Shown in pieces: positions 27,097 to 35,670 of a stretch of DNA of 64,000 nucleotides; the first letter of the stretch is position 1; every line of letters starts with the position of its first letter. Made by a program: the position numbers and the translations under genes. This DNA is from Nannocystis pusilla (GTDB lineage Bacteria; Myxococcota_A; Polyangia; Nannocystales; Nannocystaceae), in assembly GCF_020073745.1 (NCBI RefSeq), contig NZ_JAIRAU010000043.1, positions 401,578 through 465,577 of the forward strand. The letters run 5' to 3'. Under the pieces are notes generated by a model that had not been told where the DNA came from, did no database searches, and saw nothing but the letters and a program-made list of their open reading frames with translations.

Positions 27097-27627
27097 ATGA
27101 CCCCCGTGCGCTCGTGGCTCCGATTCGCACTCGTCGCGCTGAGCCTCGTCGGCCCGGCCCCCACCGGTTGTTCGCGCGAGCAGGCGGCGCCCGTCGAGGA
27201 GCCCGCCTGGCCCGAAGGTCTGCCGCGCCCGCAAGACGCCGCCGAGGCCGAACGGCTCGAGCAGGCGGGGACGCGCTGGACCAATCGCCAGGCGCGTCAG
27301 CTCTATCTCGAGCGCGTGGCCGGCATCGCCGCCGAGGTCGAGGCGTGGCAGAAGCAGCAGATCCCCGCCGAGGAGCAGGCCCGGCGCGCCTACCAGGTCC
27401 GCCACGACGCTCGCATGACCGCCCGCGCGATGATGTCCGACCCGGCCGAGCTGGCGGCCCTGCAGGAGCGTGATCGCGCCAAGTACGGCGACCCCGACGG
27501 GCCGACCTTCGAGTGGTTGCTCGAGCGCGCCAGGGGCAAGGGCCTCGAGGGCGACGCGGCCTACCTCTCGATCGTCGAGAGCGCCCAGCGCACCGACGCG
27601 AGCGTCAACCAGAGCCTCGGGTTCTGA
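27097..27627 (+). CDS. Hypothetical lipoprotein
   Basis: A 176-residue protein with a signal peptide and lipobox (PTGCSRE, Cys about residue 25). A Pro/Glu linker and a mainly helical, charged mature domain (about 45-170) follow. It is divergent from the DUF4349 gene (92-nt gap) and followed 8 nt later by a 66-residue open frame on the same strand. The family was not recognised. Lipoprotein character is clear. Confidence 0.7.
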   Translation: MTPVRSWLRFALVALSLVGPAPTGCSREQAAPVEEPAWPEGLPRPQDAAEAERLEQAGTRWTNRQARQLYLERVAGIAAEVEAWQKQQIPAEEQARRAYQVRHDARMTARAMMSDPAELAALQERDRAKYGDPDGPTFEWLLERARGKGLEGDAAYLSIVESAQRTDASVNQSLGF

Positions 27628-27635
27628 GGCCGGGC

Positions 27636-27836
27636 ATGGACGCGCGGCTGCGGCGAGCGATCACCTGGTCGAAGGGGCATGACCGATCGGTCATGTATGT
27701 GGCCGAGGTCGACGGCGCGCGCTGGACGATCCGGCTCGGCGAATTCCCCGACGAGCCGCTCTACATGCTGGCGGTCGACGGCGCGGACGCGCTGCGCTTC
27801 GACGACTGGCCGCCGGCGTGGACGCGGCCGGAATAG
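27636..27836 (+). CDS. Small hypothetical protein
   Basis: A 66-residue cytoplasmic protein, beta-rich (ARWTIRLGEFPDEPLYMLAV), with no signal or membrane segment. The start at 27636 is 8 nt after the upstream lipoprotein stop. No strong Shine-Dalgarno site is present. Two 14-nt-phased CATG units (27678 and 27692) lie in its early codons (WSKGHDRSVMYV). The family is unknown. Size and composition leave some doubt that it is a gene. Confidence 0.5.
   Translation: MDARLRRAITWSKGHDRSVMYVAEVDGARWTIRLGEFPDEPLYMLAVDGADALRFDDWPPAWTRPE
27676..27704. repeat. 14-nt-phased CATG repeat inside small gene
   Basis: CATG at 27678 and 27692 with the palindromic spacer ACCGATCGGT. The whole 18-nt CATGACCGATCGGTCATG is a perfect palindrome. 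Confidence 0.65.
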
Positions 27837-27857
27837 CCGGGGCAGCCTGGCGCCAAG

Positions 27858-27886
27858 GGCATGTCCGAACGGACAGCCTCGCCGCG
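27858..27886. repeat. 14-nt-phased CATG repeat, intergenic
   Basis: CATG at 27860 and CAGC at 27874; TGTCC-GAAC-GGACA forms a 5-bp stem with a tetraloop. It sits at the 3' ends of the convergent small gene (27836) and carF-like gene (27891). Confidence 0.6.
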
Positions 27887-27890
27887 GGGC

Positions 27891-28646
27891 CTACTCCTGG
27901 ACGCCGCCGACCTCGTCGGCCTTGCCGGCGAGCGGCTCGAGCACGCGGCGGAGCGGCTCCTTCATGCGCTCGAACAGGCGGGTCCTGGCGAGGATCGGGT
28001 TGAGCCAGCCCGAGGTGATGCAGTAGTAGGTGTTGAACGGGGGCGTGTGGTGGCGCGCGTGGTGCTCGGGGCCGAGGATCAGGCCCGTGCGCTGCAGGCG
28101 GCGGATCCACGCCGGCGGGCTCGGGTTGTGGGCCCAGCTGTGGAACTGGTTGGTGAGGAAGATGCCGAACAGGAACAGGCCGATGTAGGCGGCGAAGAAC
28201 AGCGAGGCGGTGCCGTGGATCGGTACGAAGTACCAGGTGCCGATCAGCACCGGCAGGCTGATGAGACAGTTGGCGCCGTTGACCTCGAGGAAGTCGTGGC
28301 GGGTGATCGCCAGCGGGTCGACGTGGTGCTCGCGGAACGGGCGGATGAACACCGGGCCGAAGAACGGGGTGCGCGTCGAGCCGATGTTGTCGGCGAGGAA
28401 GTGCACGAAGCCGGACACGAAGTCGGCGGTGAGGTAGCCGAGCAGCAGCGCGAGCGGCAACAGCCAGCTGGCCAGGCCCGCCGGTGCGGCGTCGATGTGC
28501 AGGTACACGTCGCGCGCGAGCAGGTACTCGAAGAAGAAGAACACCGACATGCTGGAGGCGTCGACGAGGCGCATCCACAGCGAACCGGACATGTCGTAGC
28601 CGTGCCGGGGGATGTCATGGGGGGTGGCGGACATCGCGGTCGCCAC
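27891..28646 (-). CDS. carF: CarF/TMEM189-type plasmanylethanolamine desaturase
   Basis: A 251-residue membrane protein of the Kua/TMEM189/CarF family. These enzymes introduce the vinyl-ether double bond that turns plasmanyl lipids into plasmalogens. In Myxococcus xanthus CarF this is needed for the singlet-oxygen/light response. Diagnostic His motifs: HFLADNIGS, PFREHHVDP, ITRHDFLEVNGAN, FHSWAHNP and LGPEHHARHHTPPFNTYYCI. There are four hydrophobic segments. The start at 28646 is the first ATG; a later Met (MSGSLWMRL) is possible. It lies 112 nt downstream of the NADH dehydrogenase gene on the same strand. Lipid desaturation here is strongly supported by family. Confidence 0.92.
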   Translation of the reverse strand: MATAMSATPHDIPRHGYDMSGSLWMRLVDASSMSVFFFFEYLLARDVYLHIDAAPAGLASWLLPLALLLGYLTADFVSGFVHFLADNIGSTRTPFFGPVFIRPFREHHVDPLAITRHDFLEVNGANCLISLPVLIGTWYFVPIHGTASLFFAAYIGLFLFGIFLTNQFHSWAHNPSPPAWIRRLQRTGLILGPEHHARHHTPPFNTYYCITSGWLNPILARTRLFERMKEPLRRVLEPLAGKADEVGGVQE

Positions 28647-28758
28647 GATGATCGCGGCAGACGGATGACTTTTGCAAAGGTCCGACGAAGAAAAGTGCGC
28701 ATGAGCCGACGCGCCTGGCGAAACCGCGCCGGCGGTGGCGCGGGCGGCGGCCGGGAGC

Positions 28759-30111
28759 TCAGGCGTGGGCCTGGGTGGTCGGCGGCGGCGGCAGCGGGGC
28801 GGTCAGCGGCGGCGCCTCGACCGGCCGCGGCGCCGCGAGGGGCTGGAGGTGCCAGTCCTTGTTGACGATGAGCCGGGCGCCGCGGCGGAACTTGAGATAC
28901 GACCAGGTCCACTCCCACATGACCTGCAGGCGGTTCTTGAAGCCGATCAGGTAGTAGACGTGGACGAGCAGCCAGGCGAGCCAGGCGAACAGGCCGGCGA
29001 TCTCCATGCCGGCGAACTGGGCGATGGCGCGCTTGCGGCCGATCGTCGCCATCTGGCCCTTGTCGAGGTAGTGGAACGGCTCGCGCGCCTTGCCCTTGAG
29101 CTCGAGCTGGATGTTGCGGGCGACGTGGCGGCCCTGCTGGATGGCGACCGGCGCGAGGCCGGGCAGCGGCTTGCCCGGCTCCTCCTCGAGGTGGGCCTGG
29201 TCGCCGATGACGAACACGTCGCGGTGGCCCGGGATGCTGCAGTCCTTGTCGACGATGACCCGGCCTTGCCGGTCGAGGTCGATCCCCAGGGCGCGGTTGA
29301 GCTCGGACGGGGCCACGCCGGCCGCCCACAGCACCGTGGCCGCCTGGACCGACTCGCCGCCGAGGACCACGCCGTCGCTCGTCACGTTGGTGACCATGGT
29401 GTTGGTCCACACCGTGACGCCGAGCTGCTCGAGGTCGCGGGTCGCCCGGTCGGACAGCTTCTCGGCGAACGTCGGCAAGATCCGCGGACCGGCCTCGATC
29501 AGGATCACGCGCGCCCGCTCGGGGTCGATGCGGCGGAAGTCGCGGGACAGGGTGTAGCGGCTGATCTCGCCGAGAGCCCCGGCGAGCTCGACGCCCGTCG
29601 GGCCGGCCCCGATGACCACGAACGTCAGCAGGCGTCGCTGTTTGGCCGGGTCGCTCTCCTTCTCGGCCAGTTCGAACGCGGTGAGGACGCGGCGGCGGAT
29701 CTCGGTCGCCTCCTCGAGCGACTTGAGGCCCGGCGCGTAGTTCTCCCACTCGCCGTGGCCGAAGTAGCTGTGACGCGAGCCACAGGCGAGCACCAGCCAG
29801 TCGTAGTCGAGGTCGCCGACGCCGAGGGTGTGCAGCTTCTTGTTGGCGAAGTCGATGCCGATGGCGGTCTCGAGGATGACGCGACAGTTTCGCTGGCGGC
29901 TGAAGATCGTGCGGATCGGGACGGCGATCTCTGCCGGGCTGAGGCCGGCCATGGCGACCTGATACAGGAGCGGCTGGAACAGGTGATGATTGCGCCGGTC
30001 GAGCAGGGTGATTTCGAGGTCGTCGACCCCGTCGAGCCCGCGTGCGACGCGGAGCCCGCCGAACCCGCCGCCGACGATGACCACGCGCTTCTTCGGTTTT
30101 CCGGCGTTCAT
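28759..30111 (-). CDS. ndh: Type II NADH:quinone oxidoreductase (NDH-2)
   Basis: A 450-residue FAD flavoprotein that passes electrons from NADH to quinone without pumping protons, bound to the inner face of the membrane. Motifs: first dinucleotide fold VVIVGGGFGGLRVARGL (FAD, about residues 9-25), NHHLFQPLLYQVAMAGLSP, second fold VVIGAGPTGVELAGAL (NADH, about 165-180), and DVFVIGDQAH. The C-terminal amphipathic/hydrophobic region (AWLAWLLVHVYYLIG) is the membrane anchor. The ATG at 30111 puts the Gly-rich motif at the normal place. It is divergent from a glutathione S-transferase gene. Confidence 0.94.
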   Translation of the reverse strand: MNAGKPKKRVVIVGGGFGGLRVARGLDGVDDLEITLLDRRNHHLFQPLLYQVAMAGLSPAEIAVPIRTIFSRQRNCRVILETAIGIDFANKKLHTLGVGDLDYDWLVLACGSRHSYFGHGEWENYAPGLKSLEEATEIRRRVLTAFELAEKESDPAKQRRLLTFVVIGAGPTGVELAGALGEISRYTLSRDFRRIDPERARVILIEAGPRILPTFAEKLSDRATRDLEQLGVTVWTNTMVTNVTSDGVVLGGESVQAATVLWAAGVAPSELNRALGIDLDRQGRVIVDKDCSIPGHRDVFVIGDQAHLEEEPGKPLPGLAPVAIQQGRHVARNIQLELKGKAREPFHYLDKGQMATIGRKRAIAQFAGMEIAGLFAWLAWLLVHVYYLIGFKNRLQVMWEWTWSYLKFRRGARLIVNKDWHLQPLAAPRPVEAPPLTAPLPPPPTTQAHA

Positions 30112-30158
30112 GACCCGAAGTGTACTCGATGCCCGCGAAAGGGCCGCCAGGTGTGCGC

Positions 30159-30187
30159 TTGACGCGCGAGGCGAGGAAGTGTTAACA
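30159..30187 (+). promoter_or_regulatory. Candidate promoter of the GST gene
   Basis: TTGACG at 30159 and TTAACA at 30182, 17 nt apart. The ATG at 30198 lies only 10 nt beyond the -10 element, so the transcript would be nearly leaderless. GAGGAAG at 30173 would then lie upstream of the transcript. Confidence 0.4.
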
Positions 30188-30197
30188 AGACGCACTC

Positions 30198-30902
30198 ATG
30201 TCCTCGTCCGAATCGTCTGAGGAGATCAGGCTGTACATGCCGGACCCCAGCACGATCCGCGCGGTCGAGTGCTCGCCGCCGTGCTGGATGGTCCGGCTGG
30301 CCCTCGAAGAGAAGGGCCTCGACCACGAGTGCAAGCTGCTGTCGTTCACCGCCGGCGAGCACAAGAGCCCGGAGATGCTGGCGAAGAACCCGCGCGGCAC
30401 CGTGCCGGTGCTGATGGACGGCAACATCGTCGTCTACGAGACGCTGGCGATCCTCGACTACCTCGAGTACGCCTACCCGCAGCCGGCGCTGCTGCCCAAC
30501 ACCCACGCGCTGCGCGCCCTGGCGCTCACCCGCCTGCACGAGGCCAACAACCTCAAGCAGGTCGGCATGGCCCTGTTCTCGTACCTGATGAACACCAAGG
30601 CGATCGACCTCGACCCCGGCGAGGTCGACCACCTGGGCTCGTTCCTGCACGACGAGCTGTTCTTCTGGGAGTATTATTATGGCATCGGCCAGTTCGCGGC
30701 CGGCTCGACGATCAGCCTCGCCGACCTCGCGGTGTTCGCCTACGTCGCCACCGCCGCCCACCTCGGCCTCGAGCTCGAGGAGCGCTACCCCAACCTGTAC
30801 GCGTTCTGCCAGCGCATGAAGGAGCGGCCCAGCGTGCTCGCCACCTGGCCGTCGGTGTGGAAGCAGACGCCATACTCGTATCTGACGGCGGGACCCGAGT
30901 GA
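30198..30902 (+). CDS. Glutathione S-transferase family protein
   Basis: A 234-residue cytosolic GST. The N-terminal thioredoxin-like domain holds SPPCWMVRLALEEKGLDHEC and NPRGTVPVLMDGNIVVYETL (cis-Pro and gamma-glutamyl-binding Glu-Thr). The C-terminal all-helical domain has SLADLAVFAYVATAAHL. Such enzymes conjugate glutathione or a similar thiol to electrophiles, or act as thiol reductases. Divergent expression with NDH-2 could suggest a shared redox setting (inference). Confidence 0.9.
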   Translation: MSSSESSEEIRLYMPDPSTIRAVECSPPCWMVRLALEEKGLDHECKLLSFTAGEHKSPEMLAKNPRGTVPVLMDGNIVVYETLAILDYLEYAYPQPALLPNTHALRALALTRLHEANNLKQVGMALFSYLMNTKAIDLDPGEVDHLGSFLHDELFFWEYYYGIGQFAAGSTISLADLAVFAYVATAAHLGLELEERYPNLYAFCQRMKERPSVLATWPSVWKQTPYSYLTAGPE

Positions 30903-30922
30903 GCGCGCCGCCGGTCCCTTGG

Positions 30923-30969
30923 GACAGGCCCCGTAGAGCAGGTCCCGAGGGGCATGCCCCCGGGGACAG
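30923..30969. repeat. 14-nt-phased array, four units, intergenic
   Basis: CAGG at 30925 and 30939, CATG at 30953 and CAGC at 30967, exactly 14 nt apart. It fills the 67-nt gap between convergent genes and runs up to the stop of the propeller lipoprotein gene, so it may serve as a shared terminator-like structure. Confidence 0.8.
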
Positions 30970-32121
30970 CTAGTCGAGCCACTCGGCGAGGAACACGTCG
31001 GTGTCGCCGGGGGTTTTGGCGCCGCGGTTGGAGGCGAACACCAGGGTCTTGCCGTCGCGGCTGAACATCGGGAAGCCGTCGAAGGTGTCGCTGAAGGTGA
31101 CCTGCTCCTGGCCCTGGCCGTCGTCGCCGATCAGGTAGAGGTCGAAGTTGCGGCCCTTGGGGTCGCCCTGGTTGGAGCTGAAGATGATGCGCTTGCCGTC
31201 GGGGTGGAAGAACGGGGCGAAGTTGGCCTTGCCGTTGCTCGTGATCTGGCGCTGCTCGCTGCCGTCGGCGCTCATGACGAAGATCTCGAGGCGGGTCGGG
31301 CGGACCAGGTTCTCCTTGATGATGTCGTCGTAGGCCTTGAGCTCGGCCTCGCCCTCGGGGTGGTTGGCGCGGTAGACGATCCGCTTGCCGTCGGGCGAGA
31401 AGAAGGCGCCGCCGTCGTAGCCGCGGGTGTTGGTGAGGCGCACGAGGCCGGTGCCGTCGACGTTGATCTTGTAGAGCTCGGGGTCGCCGTCGCGCGTGGA
31501 GGTGAACACGATCGCGTCGCCCGTCGGCGAGACGGTGGCCTCGGCGTCGTAGCCGGGGCCGGTGACGAGCGGCTTGATGTCGCTGCCGTCGGCGCCGGCG
31601 GTGTAGATGTCGAACTCGGGGTAGAGCTTCCACACGTAGCCCTTGCTGCGGTCGGGCGCGGGCAGGCAGTCGTCGGCGGCCGCGTGCGTGGATGCGTAGA
31701 GGATCCGCTGGTCGCCCGGGAGGAAGTAAGCGCAGGTCGTGCGACCCTTGCCCGAGCTGACGCGCTCGGCTGTCTTGTCGGCCAGGTCGAGGGTGTAGAT
31801 CTGGTCGCAGGCGGCCCCGTCGCGGGTGCTCTGGAACACCAGCCGCTTCTCGTCGAAGGAGAAGTAGGCCTCCGCGTTCTCGCCGCCGAAGGTCAGCTGC
31901 TTCAGCGACTTGAAGTGCTTCTCGCCGGCCAGCGGGACGCCGGGATCGGGCCTGGCGGCCTCGGTCGCGGGCGCGTCCGCGGGCTTGTCGGCGGGCTTGT
32001 CCGTGGGCTTGTCGGCGGGCTTGGCCGCGGGCTTGTCGGCGGCCGTCGGCGCGGCGCCCTGACACGCGGTCAGGGCGAGGACGGTCAGCGGGGCCGCGAG
32101 GCGGGAGAGGACGGGACGCAT
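30970..32121 (-). CDS. TolB-like beta-propeller lipoprotein
   Basis: A 383-residue lipoprotein from the ATG at 32121; signal peptide with lipobox LTACQ (Cys about residue 20). A Lys-Pro-Ala-Asp repeat linker (about 28-55) follows, then a six-bladed WD40/PD40 propeller. Repeated blade signatures: FSFDEKRLVFQSTRDG, VSPTGDAIVFTSTRDGDPEL, FSPDGKRIVYRANHPEGE, FHPDGKRIIFSSNQGDP and FSRDGKTLVFASNRG. It resembles the propeller half of TolB. A periplasmic binding or scaffold role is likely; no catalytic residues are evident. Confidence 0.88.
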   Translation of the reverse strand: MRPVLSRLAAPLTVLALTACQGAAPTAADKPAAKPADKPTDKPADKPADAPATEAARPDPGVPLAGEKHFKSLKQLTFGGENAEAYFSFDEKRLVFQSTRDGAACDQIYTLDLADKTAERVSSGKGRTTCAYFLPGDQRILYASTHAAADDCLPAPDRSKGYVWKLYPEFDIYTAGADGSDIKPLVTGPGYDAEATVSPTGDAIVFTSTRDGDPELYKINVDGTGLVRLTNTRGYDGGAFFSPDGKRIVYRANHPEGEAELKAYDDIIKENLVRPTRLEIFVMSADGSEQRQITSNGKANFAPFFHPDGKRIIFSSNQGDPKGRNFDLYLIGDDGQGQEQVTFSDTFDGFPMFSRDGKTLVFASNRGAKTPGDTDVFLAEWLD

Positions 32122-32467
32122 GCCCGGGAGGATAACAGGATGTCGCGCGGTTTCGCCGTCCCGTGCAGGCCGCGATCGCGGCCATGGCCCAATACGGCGA
32201 GCCCGCGCCCGAGCCGTGCTCCCGCTGCTTCGCGACGAGAGGTGTCGACGAGCACGCGGGGCGTGGAACCGCCGGCACACGCGCATGGACGCCGACGAGC
32301 GCGGGCAGCTGTGGGCCGGCGGCGACGCGGACGACGCACGGCCGCGGCCGGGCGGGCGGCCGACGAAGGGATCGCGTCGAAGATCGAGGGCGCCCAAAGT
32401 CCGTGGGACCGGATCATGCCGCTGTTCCGCCGAGCAGCGCCGGCTCGACGGCGGTAAAATCAGGGCG
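32122..32467. other. Intergenic gap between divergent genes
   Basis: About 345 nt between the starts of the propeller lipoprotein and the crotonase. It should hold both promoters. I see no clear -35/-10 pair, no repeat and no coding open frame. Confidence 0.4.
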
Positions 32468-33190
32468 ATGATCGATGTCGTCCTGTCGGGTCCGGGGAAG
32501 AACGCGCTGAGCTCGGCGCTGATGCAGTCGCTTCGCGGCCAGCTGGCGCGCGCCGAGGGGCAGCCGGTGCTGGTTCGCGGCGAGGGCGACGCGTTCTCCG
32601 CCGGGCTCAACTTCTTCGAGCTGGCGACCCTCGACGCCGCCGGGCTCGACGAGTTCCTGGCTGTCCTCGAGGACCTGCTCCACGAGCTCTACAACTACCC
32701 GGGCCCGACGGTGGCGCTGGTCGGCGGCCACGCGATCGCCGGCGGCTGCCTGGTGGCGATGTGCTGCGACCACCGCGTGTGCGCGGACGACCCCCGCCTC
32801 AAGATCGGGCTCAACGAGGTGGCGCTGGGCCTGCACTTCCCCGGCCCGGCGCTGGCCCTGGCGCGCAAGCGCGTCAACCCGCAGTGCCTCGACGAGGTGA
32901 TCCTCGGTGCCCGCCTGTACGGGCCGCAGGACGCGCTGCGCGTCGGCCTGGTCGACGAGGTGGCCGCCGCCGCCGAGGCCGTGGCCCGCCAGCGCCTGAC
33001 CGAGCTCGCCAGCCACCCCGCCGACGCCTACAGCGCGGCCAAGCGGGCGATCCGCGGCGGGGTGCTCGACGTCGACCCGGCCCAGCGCCGCGCCGAGCGC
33101 GAGGCGCTGCTGCCGGCCTGGACCGACCCGGCGCTGCGCGCCCGGATCGGCGCGTTCCTGGCCGCGAAGGCGCGGTCGAAGGAGTCGTGA
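32468..33190 (+). CDS. Enoyl-CoA hydratase/isomerase (crotonase) family protein
   Basis: A 240-residue crotonase-fold protein. Oxyanion-hole segments: GEGDAFSAGLNFFELATLD (about residues 40-58) and GGHAIAGGCLVAMCCDHRVC (about 83-102), then KIGLNEVALGLHFPG. The Glu pair of true enoyl-CoA hydratases is not clearly present, so it could be an isomerase, hydrolase or other crotonase acting on an acyl-CoA. The ATG at 32468 follows AATCAGGGCG. It is followed by a long array of 14-nt repeats. Confidence 0.87.
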   Translation: MIDVVLSGPGKNALSSALMQSLRGQLARAEGQPVLVRGEGDAFSAGLNFFELATLDAAGLDEFLAVLEDLLHELYNYPGPTVALVGGHAIAGGCLVAMCCDHRVCADDPRLKIGLNEVALGLHFPGPALALARKRVNPQCLDEVILGARLYGPQDALRVGLVDEVAAAAEAVARQRLTELASHPADAYSAAKRAIRGGVLDVDPAQRRAEREALLPAWTDPALRARIGAFLAAKARSKES

Positions 33191-33491
33191 AGGGCAGGTC
33201 CCCGGGGGCAGGTCCTCAGGGACAGGTCCTCGGGGACAGGGTCAAGAGGACATGTCTCTTCAAGCTGGTCGTGCTGACCTGCGCGCCGGGGCGGGCGCCG
33301 GAGGCGCCAGCGACCCTGGCGGACCCGGAGGCGGTGTTCATCGCCGGGCGCGGCGCCTAGCCGCGCGGCCCGAGATGTCCGAAAGCGCTCGTCCCCTCCG
33401 TCGGGCCTGCTCCGCGTGCCCGGGCCGCGCTCATGACATGGCTGAAAGGACATGTCATGAATCGATTCATACGATGGCCTTCGAGACAGGT
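33191..33491. repeat. Intergenic gap with five-unit 14-nt-phased array
   Basis: CAGG at 33195, 33209, 33223 and 33237, then CATG at 33251, all at an exact 14-nt step directly after the crotonase stop. Further along, CATG at 33437 and 33451 form a second two-unit group, with looser units near 33374 and 33487. This 300-nt gap holds no gene. Confidence 0.82.
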
Positions 33492-34628
33492 TTATTGGCA
33501 GGTCGTGCCCTTCATCGCGCCGGGGGTCGCCACGCCGCCGGTGCAGCTGGCGCCCGGGTCGCAGTCGGCGTCGCTGGTGCACTCGCCGCACAGGCCGAGC
33601 GGGAAAACGCCCATGAGGCTCACCTCGCTGCAGATGCCGGAGGAGCAGGCCGCGCCGCCGCCGGGAGCGAGGGAGCAGCCGGCGTCGTTCGGGAGCGAGC
33701 CCGGGGCCACGCACGCGCGGTGACCGGCGAACAGGCGCGACCCGAAGCTGGGCGCGCAATAAGGGGTCTGCGCCGGACAGTCGGCATCGGTGGCGCACTC
33801 GCTGCAGGTCTTCGGCAGGCCGGGGATCGGGTTGTCCTCGTAGACGTCGAGGCACAGCGGGGCCGCGGGACCGCAGGCCTGGTCGGTCTCGCAGCCCTGG
33901 CCGAGCCCGCCGGTGTTGCAGAACGAGCCTTGACCGTCGACGGGGGCCGAGCAGCCGCCGCCGGGGCAGTCGTCGTCGTCGATGCACTCGCCGCACACGC
34001 TGGGCGCGTCGATCGGCTGGTAACACTTGCCGGAGAGGCACGCGCAGCCCTCGTTGAAGCACGGCGCGCCGTTCGGCTGGGGATCGTCGCACGGCGGCGC
34101 GACCGTGGTCGCCTCGCTGAGCGAGCCGGCGCTGGCGGAGGGGTCGGAGGGGTCGGACGGATCGTCGCCGGTGGTCTGCCAGGGGCCGCTCGTGGTGATG
34201 TCCGGGCCGCCGCTCGTGGTGGCGGAGCTGCCTCCGCACGCAGGGACGTCGGGATACACCGAGCCGAGGGTGGCCAGGTTCTGCTCGCACGCCATGAGGC
34301 ACAGCTCCGCGGCCCCGGACGAGCCCTGCCAGCACGGGCTGTCGGGGCCGTAGCTCATCTCGGCGGCCGGTAGCGCGTCCGGCGTGGCCGCGGCGACGCA
34401 GGCGAGGTAGGTGTCGCAGATCCCTCGGTCCACGCCCGCGGTGTCGGTGCCGGCCGAGGTGTTGCCACCGTCGGTGGGATCGCCGGAAGGGTCGCCCGAA
34501 GGCCCGCCGCCCGGCCCACCCGCGGGGCCCATGCCCGCGCTCACGGTGGCGAGCGGGTCCTCGCCGTCGCCGCAGGATGCCGCCAGAAATAGCGTGATGC
34601 ACGACGCCGCGCGCTTGATACTCAACAT
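33492..34628 (-). CDS. Cys-rich secreted lipoprotein
   Basis: A 378-residue lipoprotein from the ATG at 34628: signal peptide MLSIKRAASCITLFLAAS and lipobox AASCG. A Gly/Pro/Asp/Ser-rich linker (about 20-60) is followed by Cys-rich modules of the kind seen in myxobacterial surface proteins: CGECIDDDDCPGG, CSECATDADCPAQTPYC and CGECTSDADCDPGASC. These resemble small EGF- or DUF4215-like disulphide repeats. It is surface-exposed or secreted; the function is unknown, possibly adhesion or binding. Confidence 0.8.
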   Translation of the reverse strand: MLSIKRAASCITLFLAASCGDGEDPLATVSAGMGPAGGPGGGPSGDPSGDPTDGGNTSAGTDTAGVDRGICDTYLACVAAATPDALPAAEMSYGPDSPCWQGSSGAAELCLMACEQNLATLGSVYPDVPACGGSSATTSGGPDITTSGPWQTTGDDPSDPSDPSASAGSLSEATTVAPPCDDPQPNGAPCFNEGCACLSGKCYQPIDAPSVCGECIDDDDCPGGGCSAPVDGQGSFCNTGGLGQGCETDQACGPAAPLCLDVYEDNPIPGLPKTCSECATDADCPAQTPYCAPSFGSRLFAGHRACVAPGSLPNDAGCSLAPGGGAACSSGICSEVSLMGVFPLGLCGECTSDADCDPGASCTGGVATPGAMKGTTCQ

Positions 34629-34712
34629 AGACGTCGATGGTGCCAGGCGCTGTGACCCCTTGCAAGCGCCGTCGCCCAGGGCGTGGGGGCCCGAGCCGTC
34701 GCGCCGAGGCGA

Positions 34713-34872
34713 GGGATGTCCGCATGGACATGTCCTCATGGTCATGTGAGGGCGGGTCGCCGGGCACGCGCAGATGGGATGTCCCTCGGGACATCCCACT
34801 GTCGAACGGCCGCCGGCCGGGGGCCGCGGACGTGCTGTCTCTCTGGACCTGTCCGAAGGGACAGGGCTACTT
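34713..34872. repeat. Cluster of 14-nt-phased CATG-type units, intergenic
   Basis: Three groups lie between the Cys-rich lipoprotein start and the YqaA-like gene stop. GATG 34715, CATG 34729 and CATG 34743 form one. GATG 34778 and CATC 34792 form the palindrome GGGATGTCCCTCGGGACATC. CCTG 34848 and CAGG 34862 form CCTGTCC-GAA-GGGACAGG. The last touches the stop codon of the following minus-strand gene (34867). Confidence 0.78.
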
Positions 34873-35508
34873 GAGCAGCTGGTAGAGCACGACGCCGAGG
34901 GCGAGCAGCAGGCCGGTGACGATGGTGACGACGTCGAAGTACTTGTCGATCAGCTGCTTGGCGCGCGGGCCGGCCAGGCGGATGATGGCGGCGACGAGGA
35001 AGAAGCGGCCGCCGCGGCCGAAGATGCTGGCGAGGATGAAGCCGAGGATGTTGATCTGGGCGACGCCGGCGGCGATGGTGAAGACCTTGTAGGGGATCGG
35101 CGTGAAGGCGGCGATGAAGACGGCGAGTTCGCCGTGCTTCTGGTACTCGCCGGTGACGAGCTCGAAGCTCTCGCGCGAGAACACGGGGCCGACGATGTAG
35201 GGCTCGAAGGTCGACCACAGCGCGTAGCCGATGAGGTAGCCGAACAGGCCGCCGAGCACCGAGCCGAGGGTGCACCACAGGGCGAACCGGAACGCCCGCG
35301 TGGGCACGGACAGCGCCAGCGCGATCAGCAGGACGTCGGGGGGGATCGGGAACACGCTCGACTCGACGAACGCGATCGCCACCAGCGCCGGGACGCCGTA
35401 GGGGGTGTCGGCCCAGCTCAGTACCCAGTGGTAGATCCGCCGGAGCGGGTTGCGCGAGACGGCGGGCGCGGGCGCAGGGTCGTTCACCGGCGTGACGTTA
35501 CCACGCAC
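34867..35508 (-). CDS. YqaA/DedA-family (VTT domain) membrane protein
   Basis: A 213-residue inner-membrane protein of the YqaA branch of the SNARE-associated/DedA (VTT) superfamily, which includes lipid scramblases and transporters. Motifs: FVESSVFPIPPDVLLIALAL (about residues 47-66), LGSVLGGLFGYLIGYALW and FTPIPYKVFTIAAG. The last is the re-entrant segment typical of the family. Four to five transmembrane helices are visible. GTG start at 35508, or a GTG seven codons later. The function is probably membrane lipid handling; no partner gene is obvious. Confidence 0.9.
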   Translation of the reverse strand: MRGNVTPVNDPAPAPAVSRNPLRRIYHWVLSWADTPYGVPALVAIAFVESSVFPIPPDVLLIALALSVPTRAFRFALWCTLGSVLGGLFGYLIGYALWSTFEPYIVGPVFSRESFELVTGEYQKHGELAVFIAAFTPIPYKVFTIAAGVAQINILGFILASIFGRGGRFFLVAAIIRLAGPRAKQLIDKYFDVVTIVTGLLLALGVVLYQLLK

Positions 35509-35670
35509 GAGGCGCAGGCGGCGGGCGCAAACGCGTGGCGTGACTCACCTGCGCGCGTACGCGAGGAGAACCTGGCGCAAGAGACAGCCGCGGAGAGGTC
35601 GTTGCGAACGCGCGTCGGGGGCGGAGCGCCGTACCGCGGGCCGTGGTGGCAGGCGGGCGCTGCGGGGTGA

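Noticed and set aside
28588..28640. CATG-type units in the carF 5' region
   Set aside because: CATG at 28590 and 28616 and CATC at 28632 do not keep the 14-nt phase consistently, so they were not listed as an array.
20602..33260. CRISPR array as an explanation of the CATG arrays
   Set aside because: Units are 14 nt with 4-6 nt variable parts, far too short for repeats plus spacers, and no cas genes are present.
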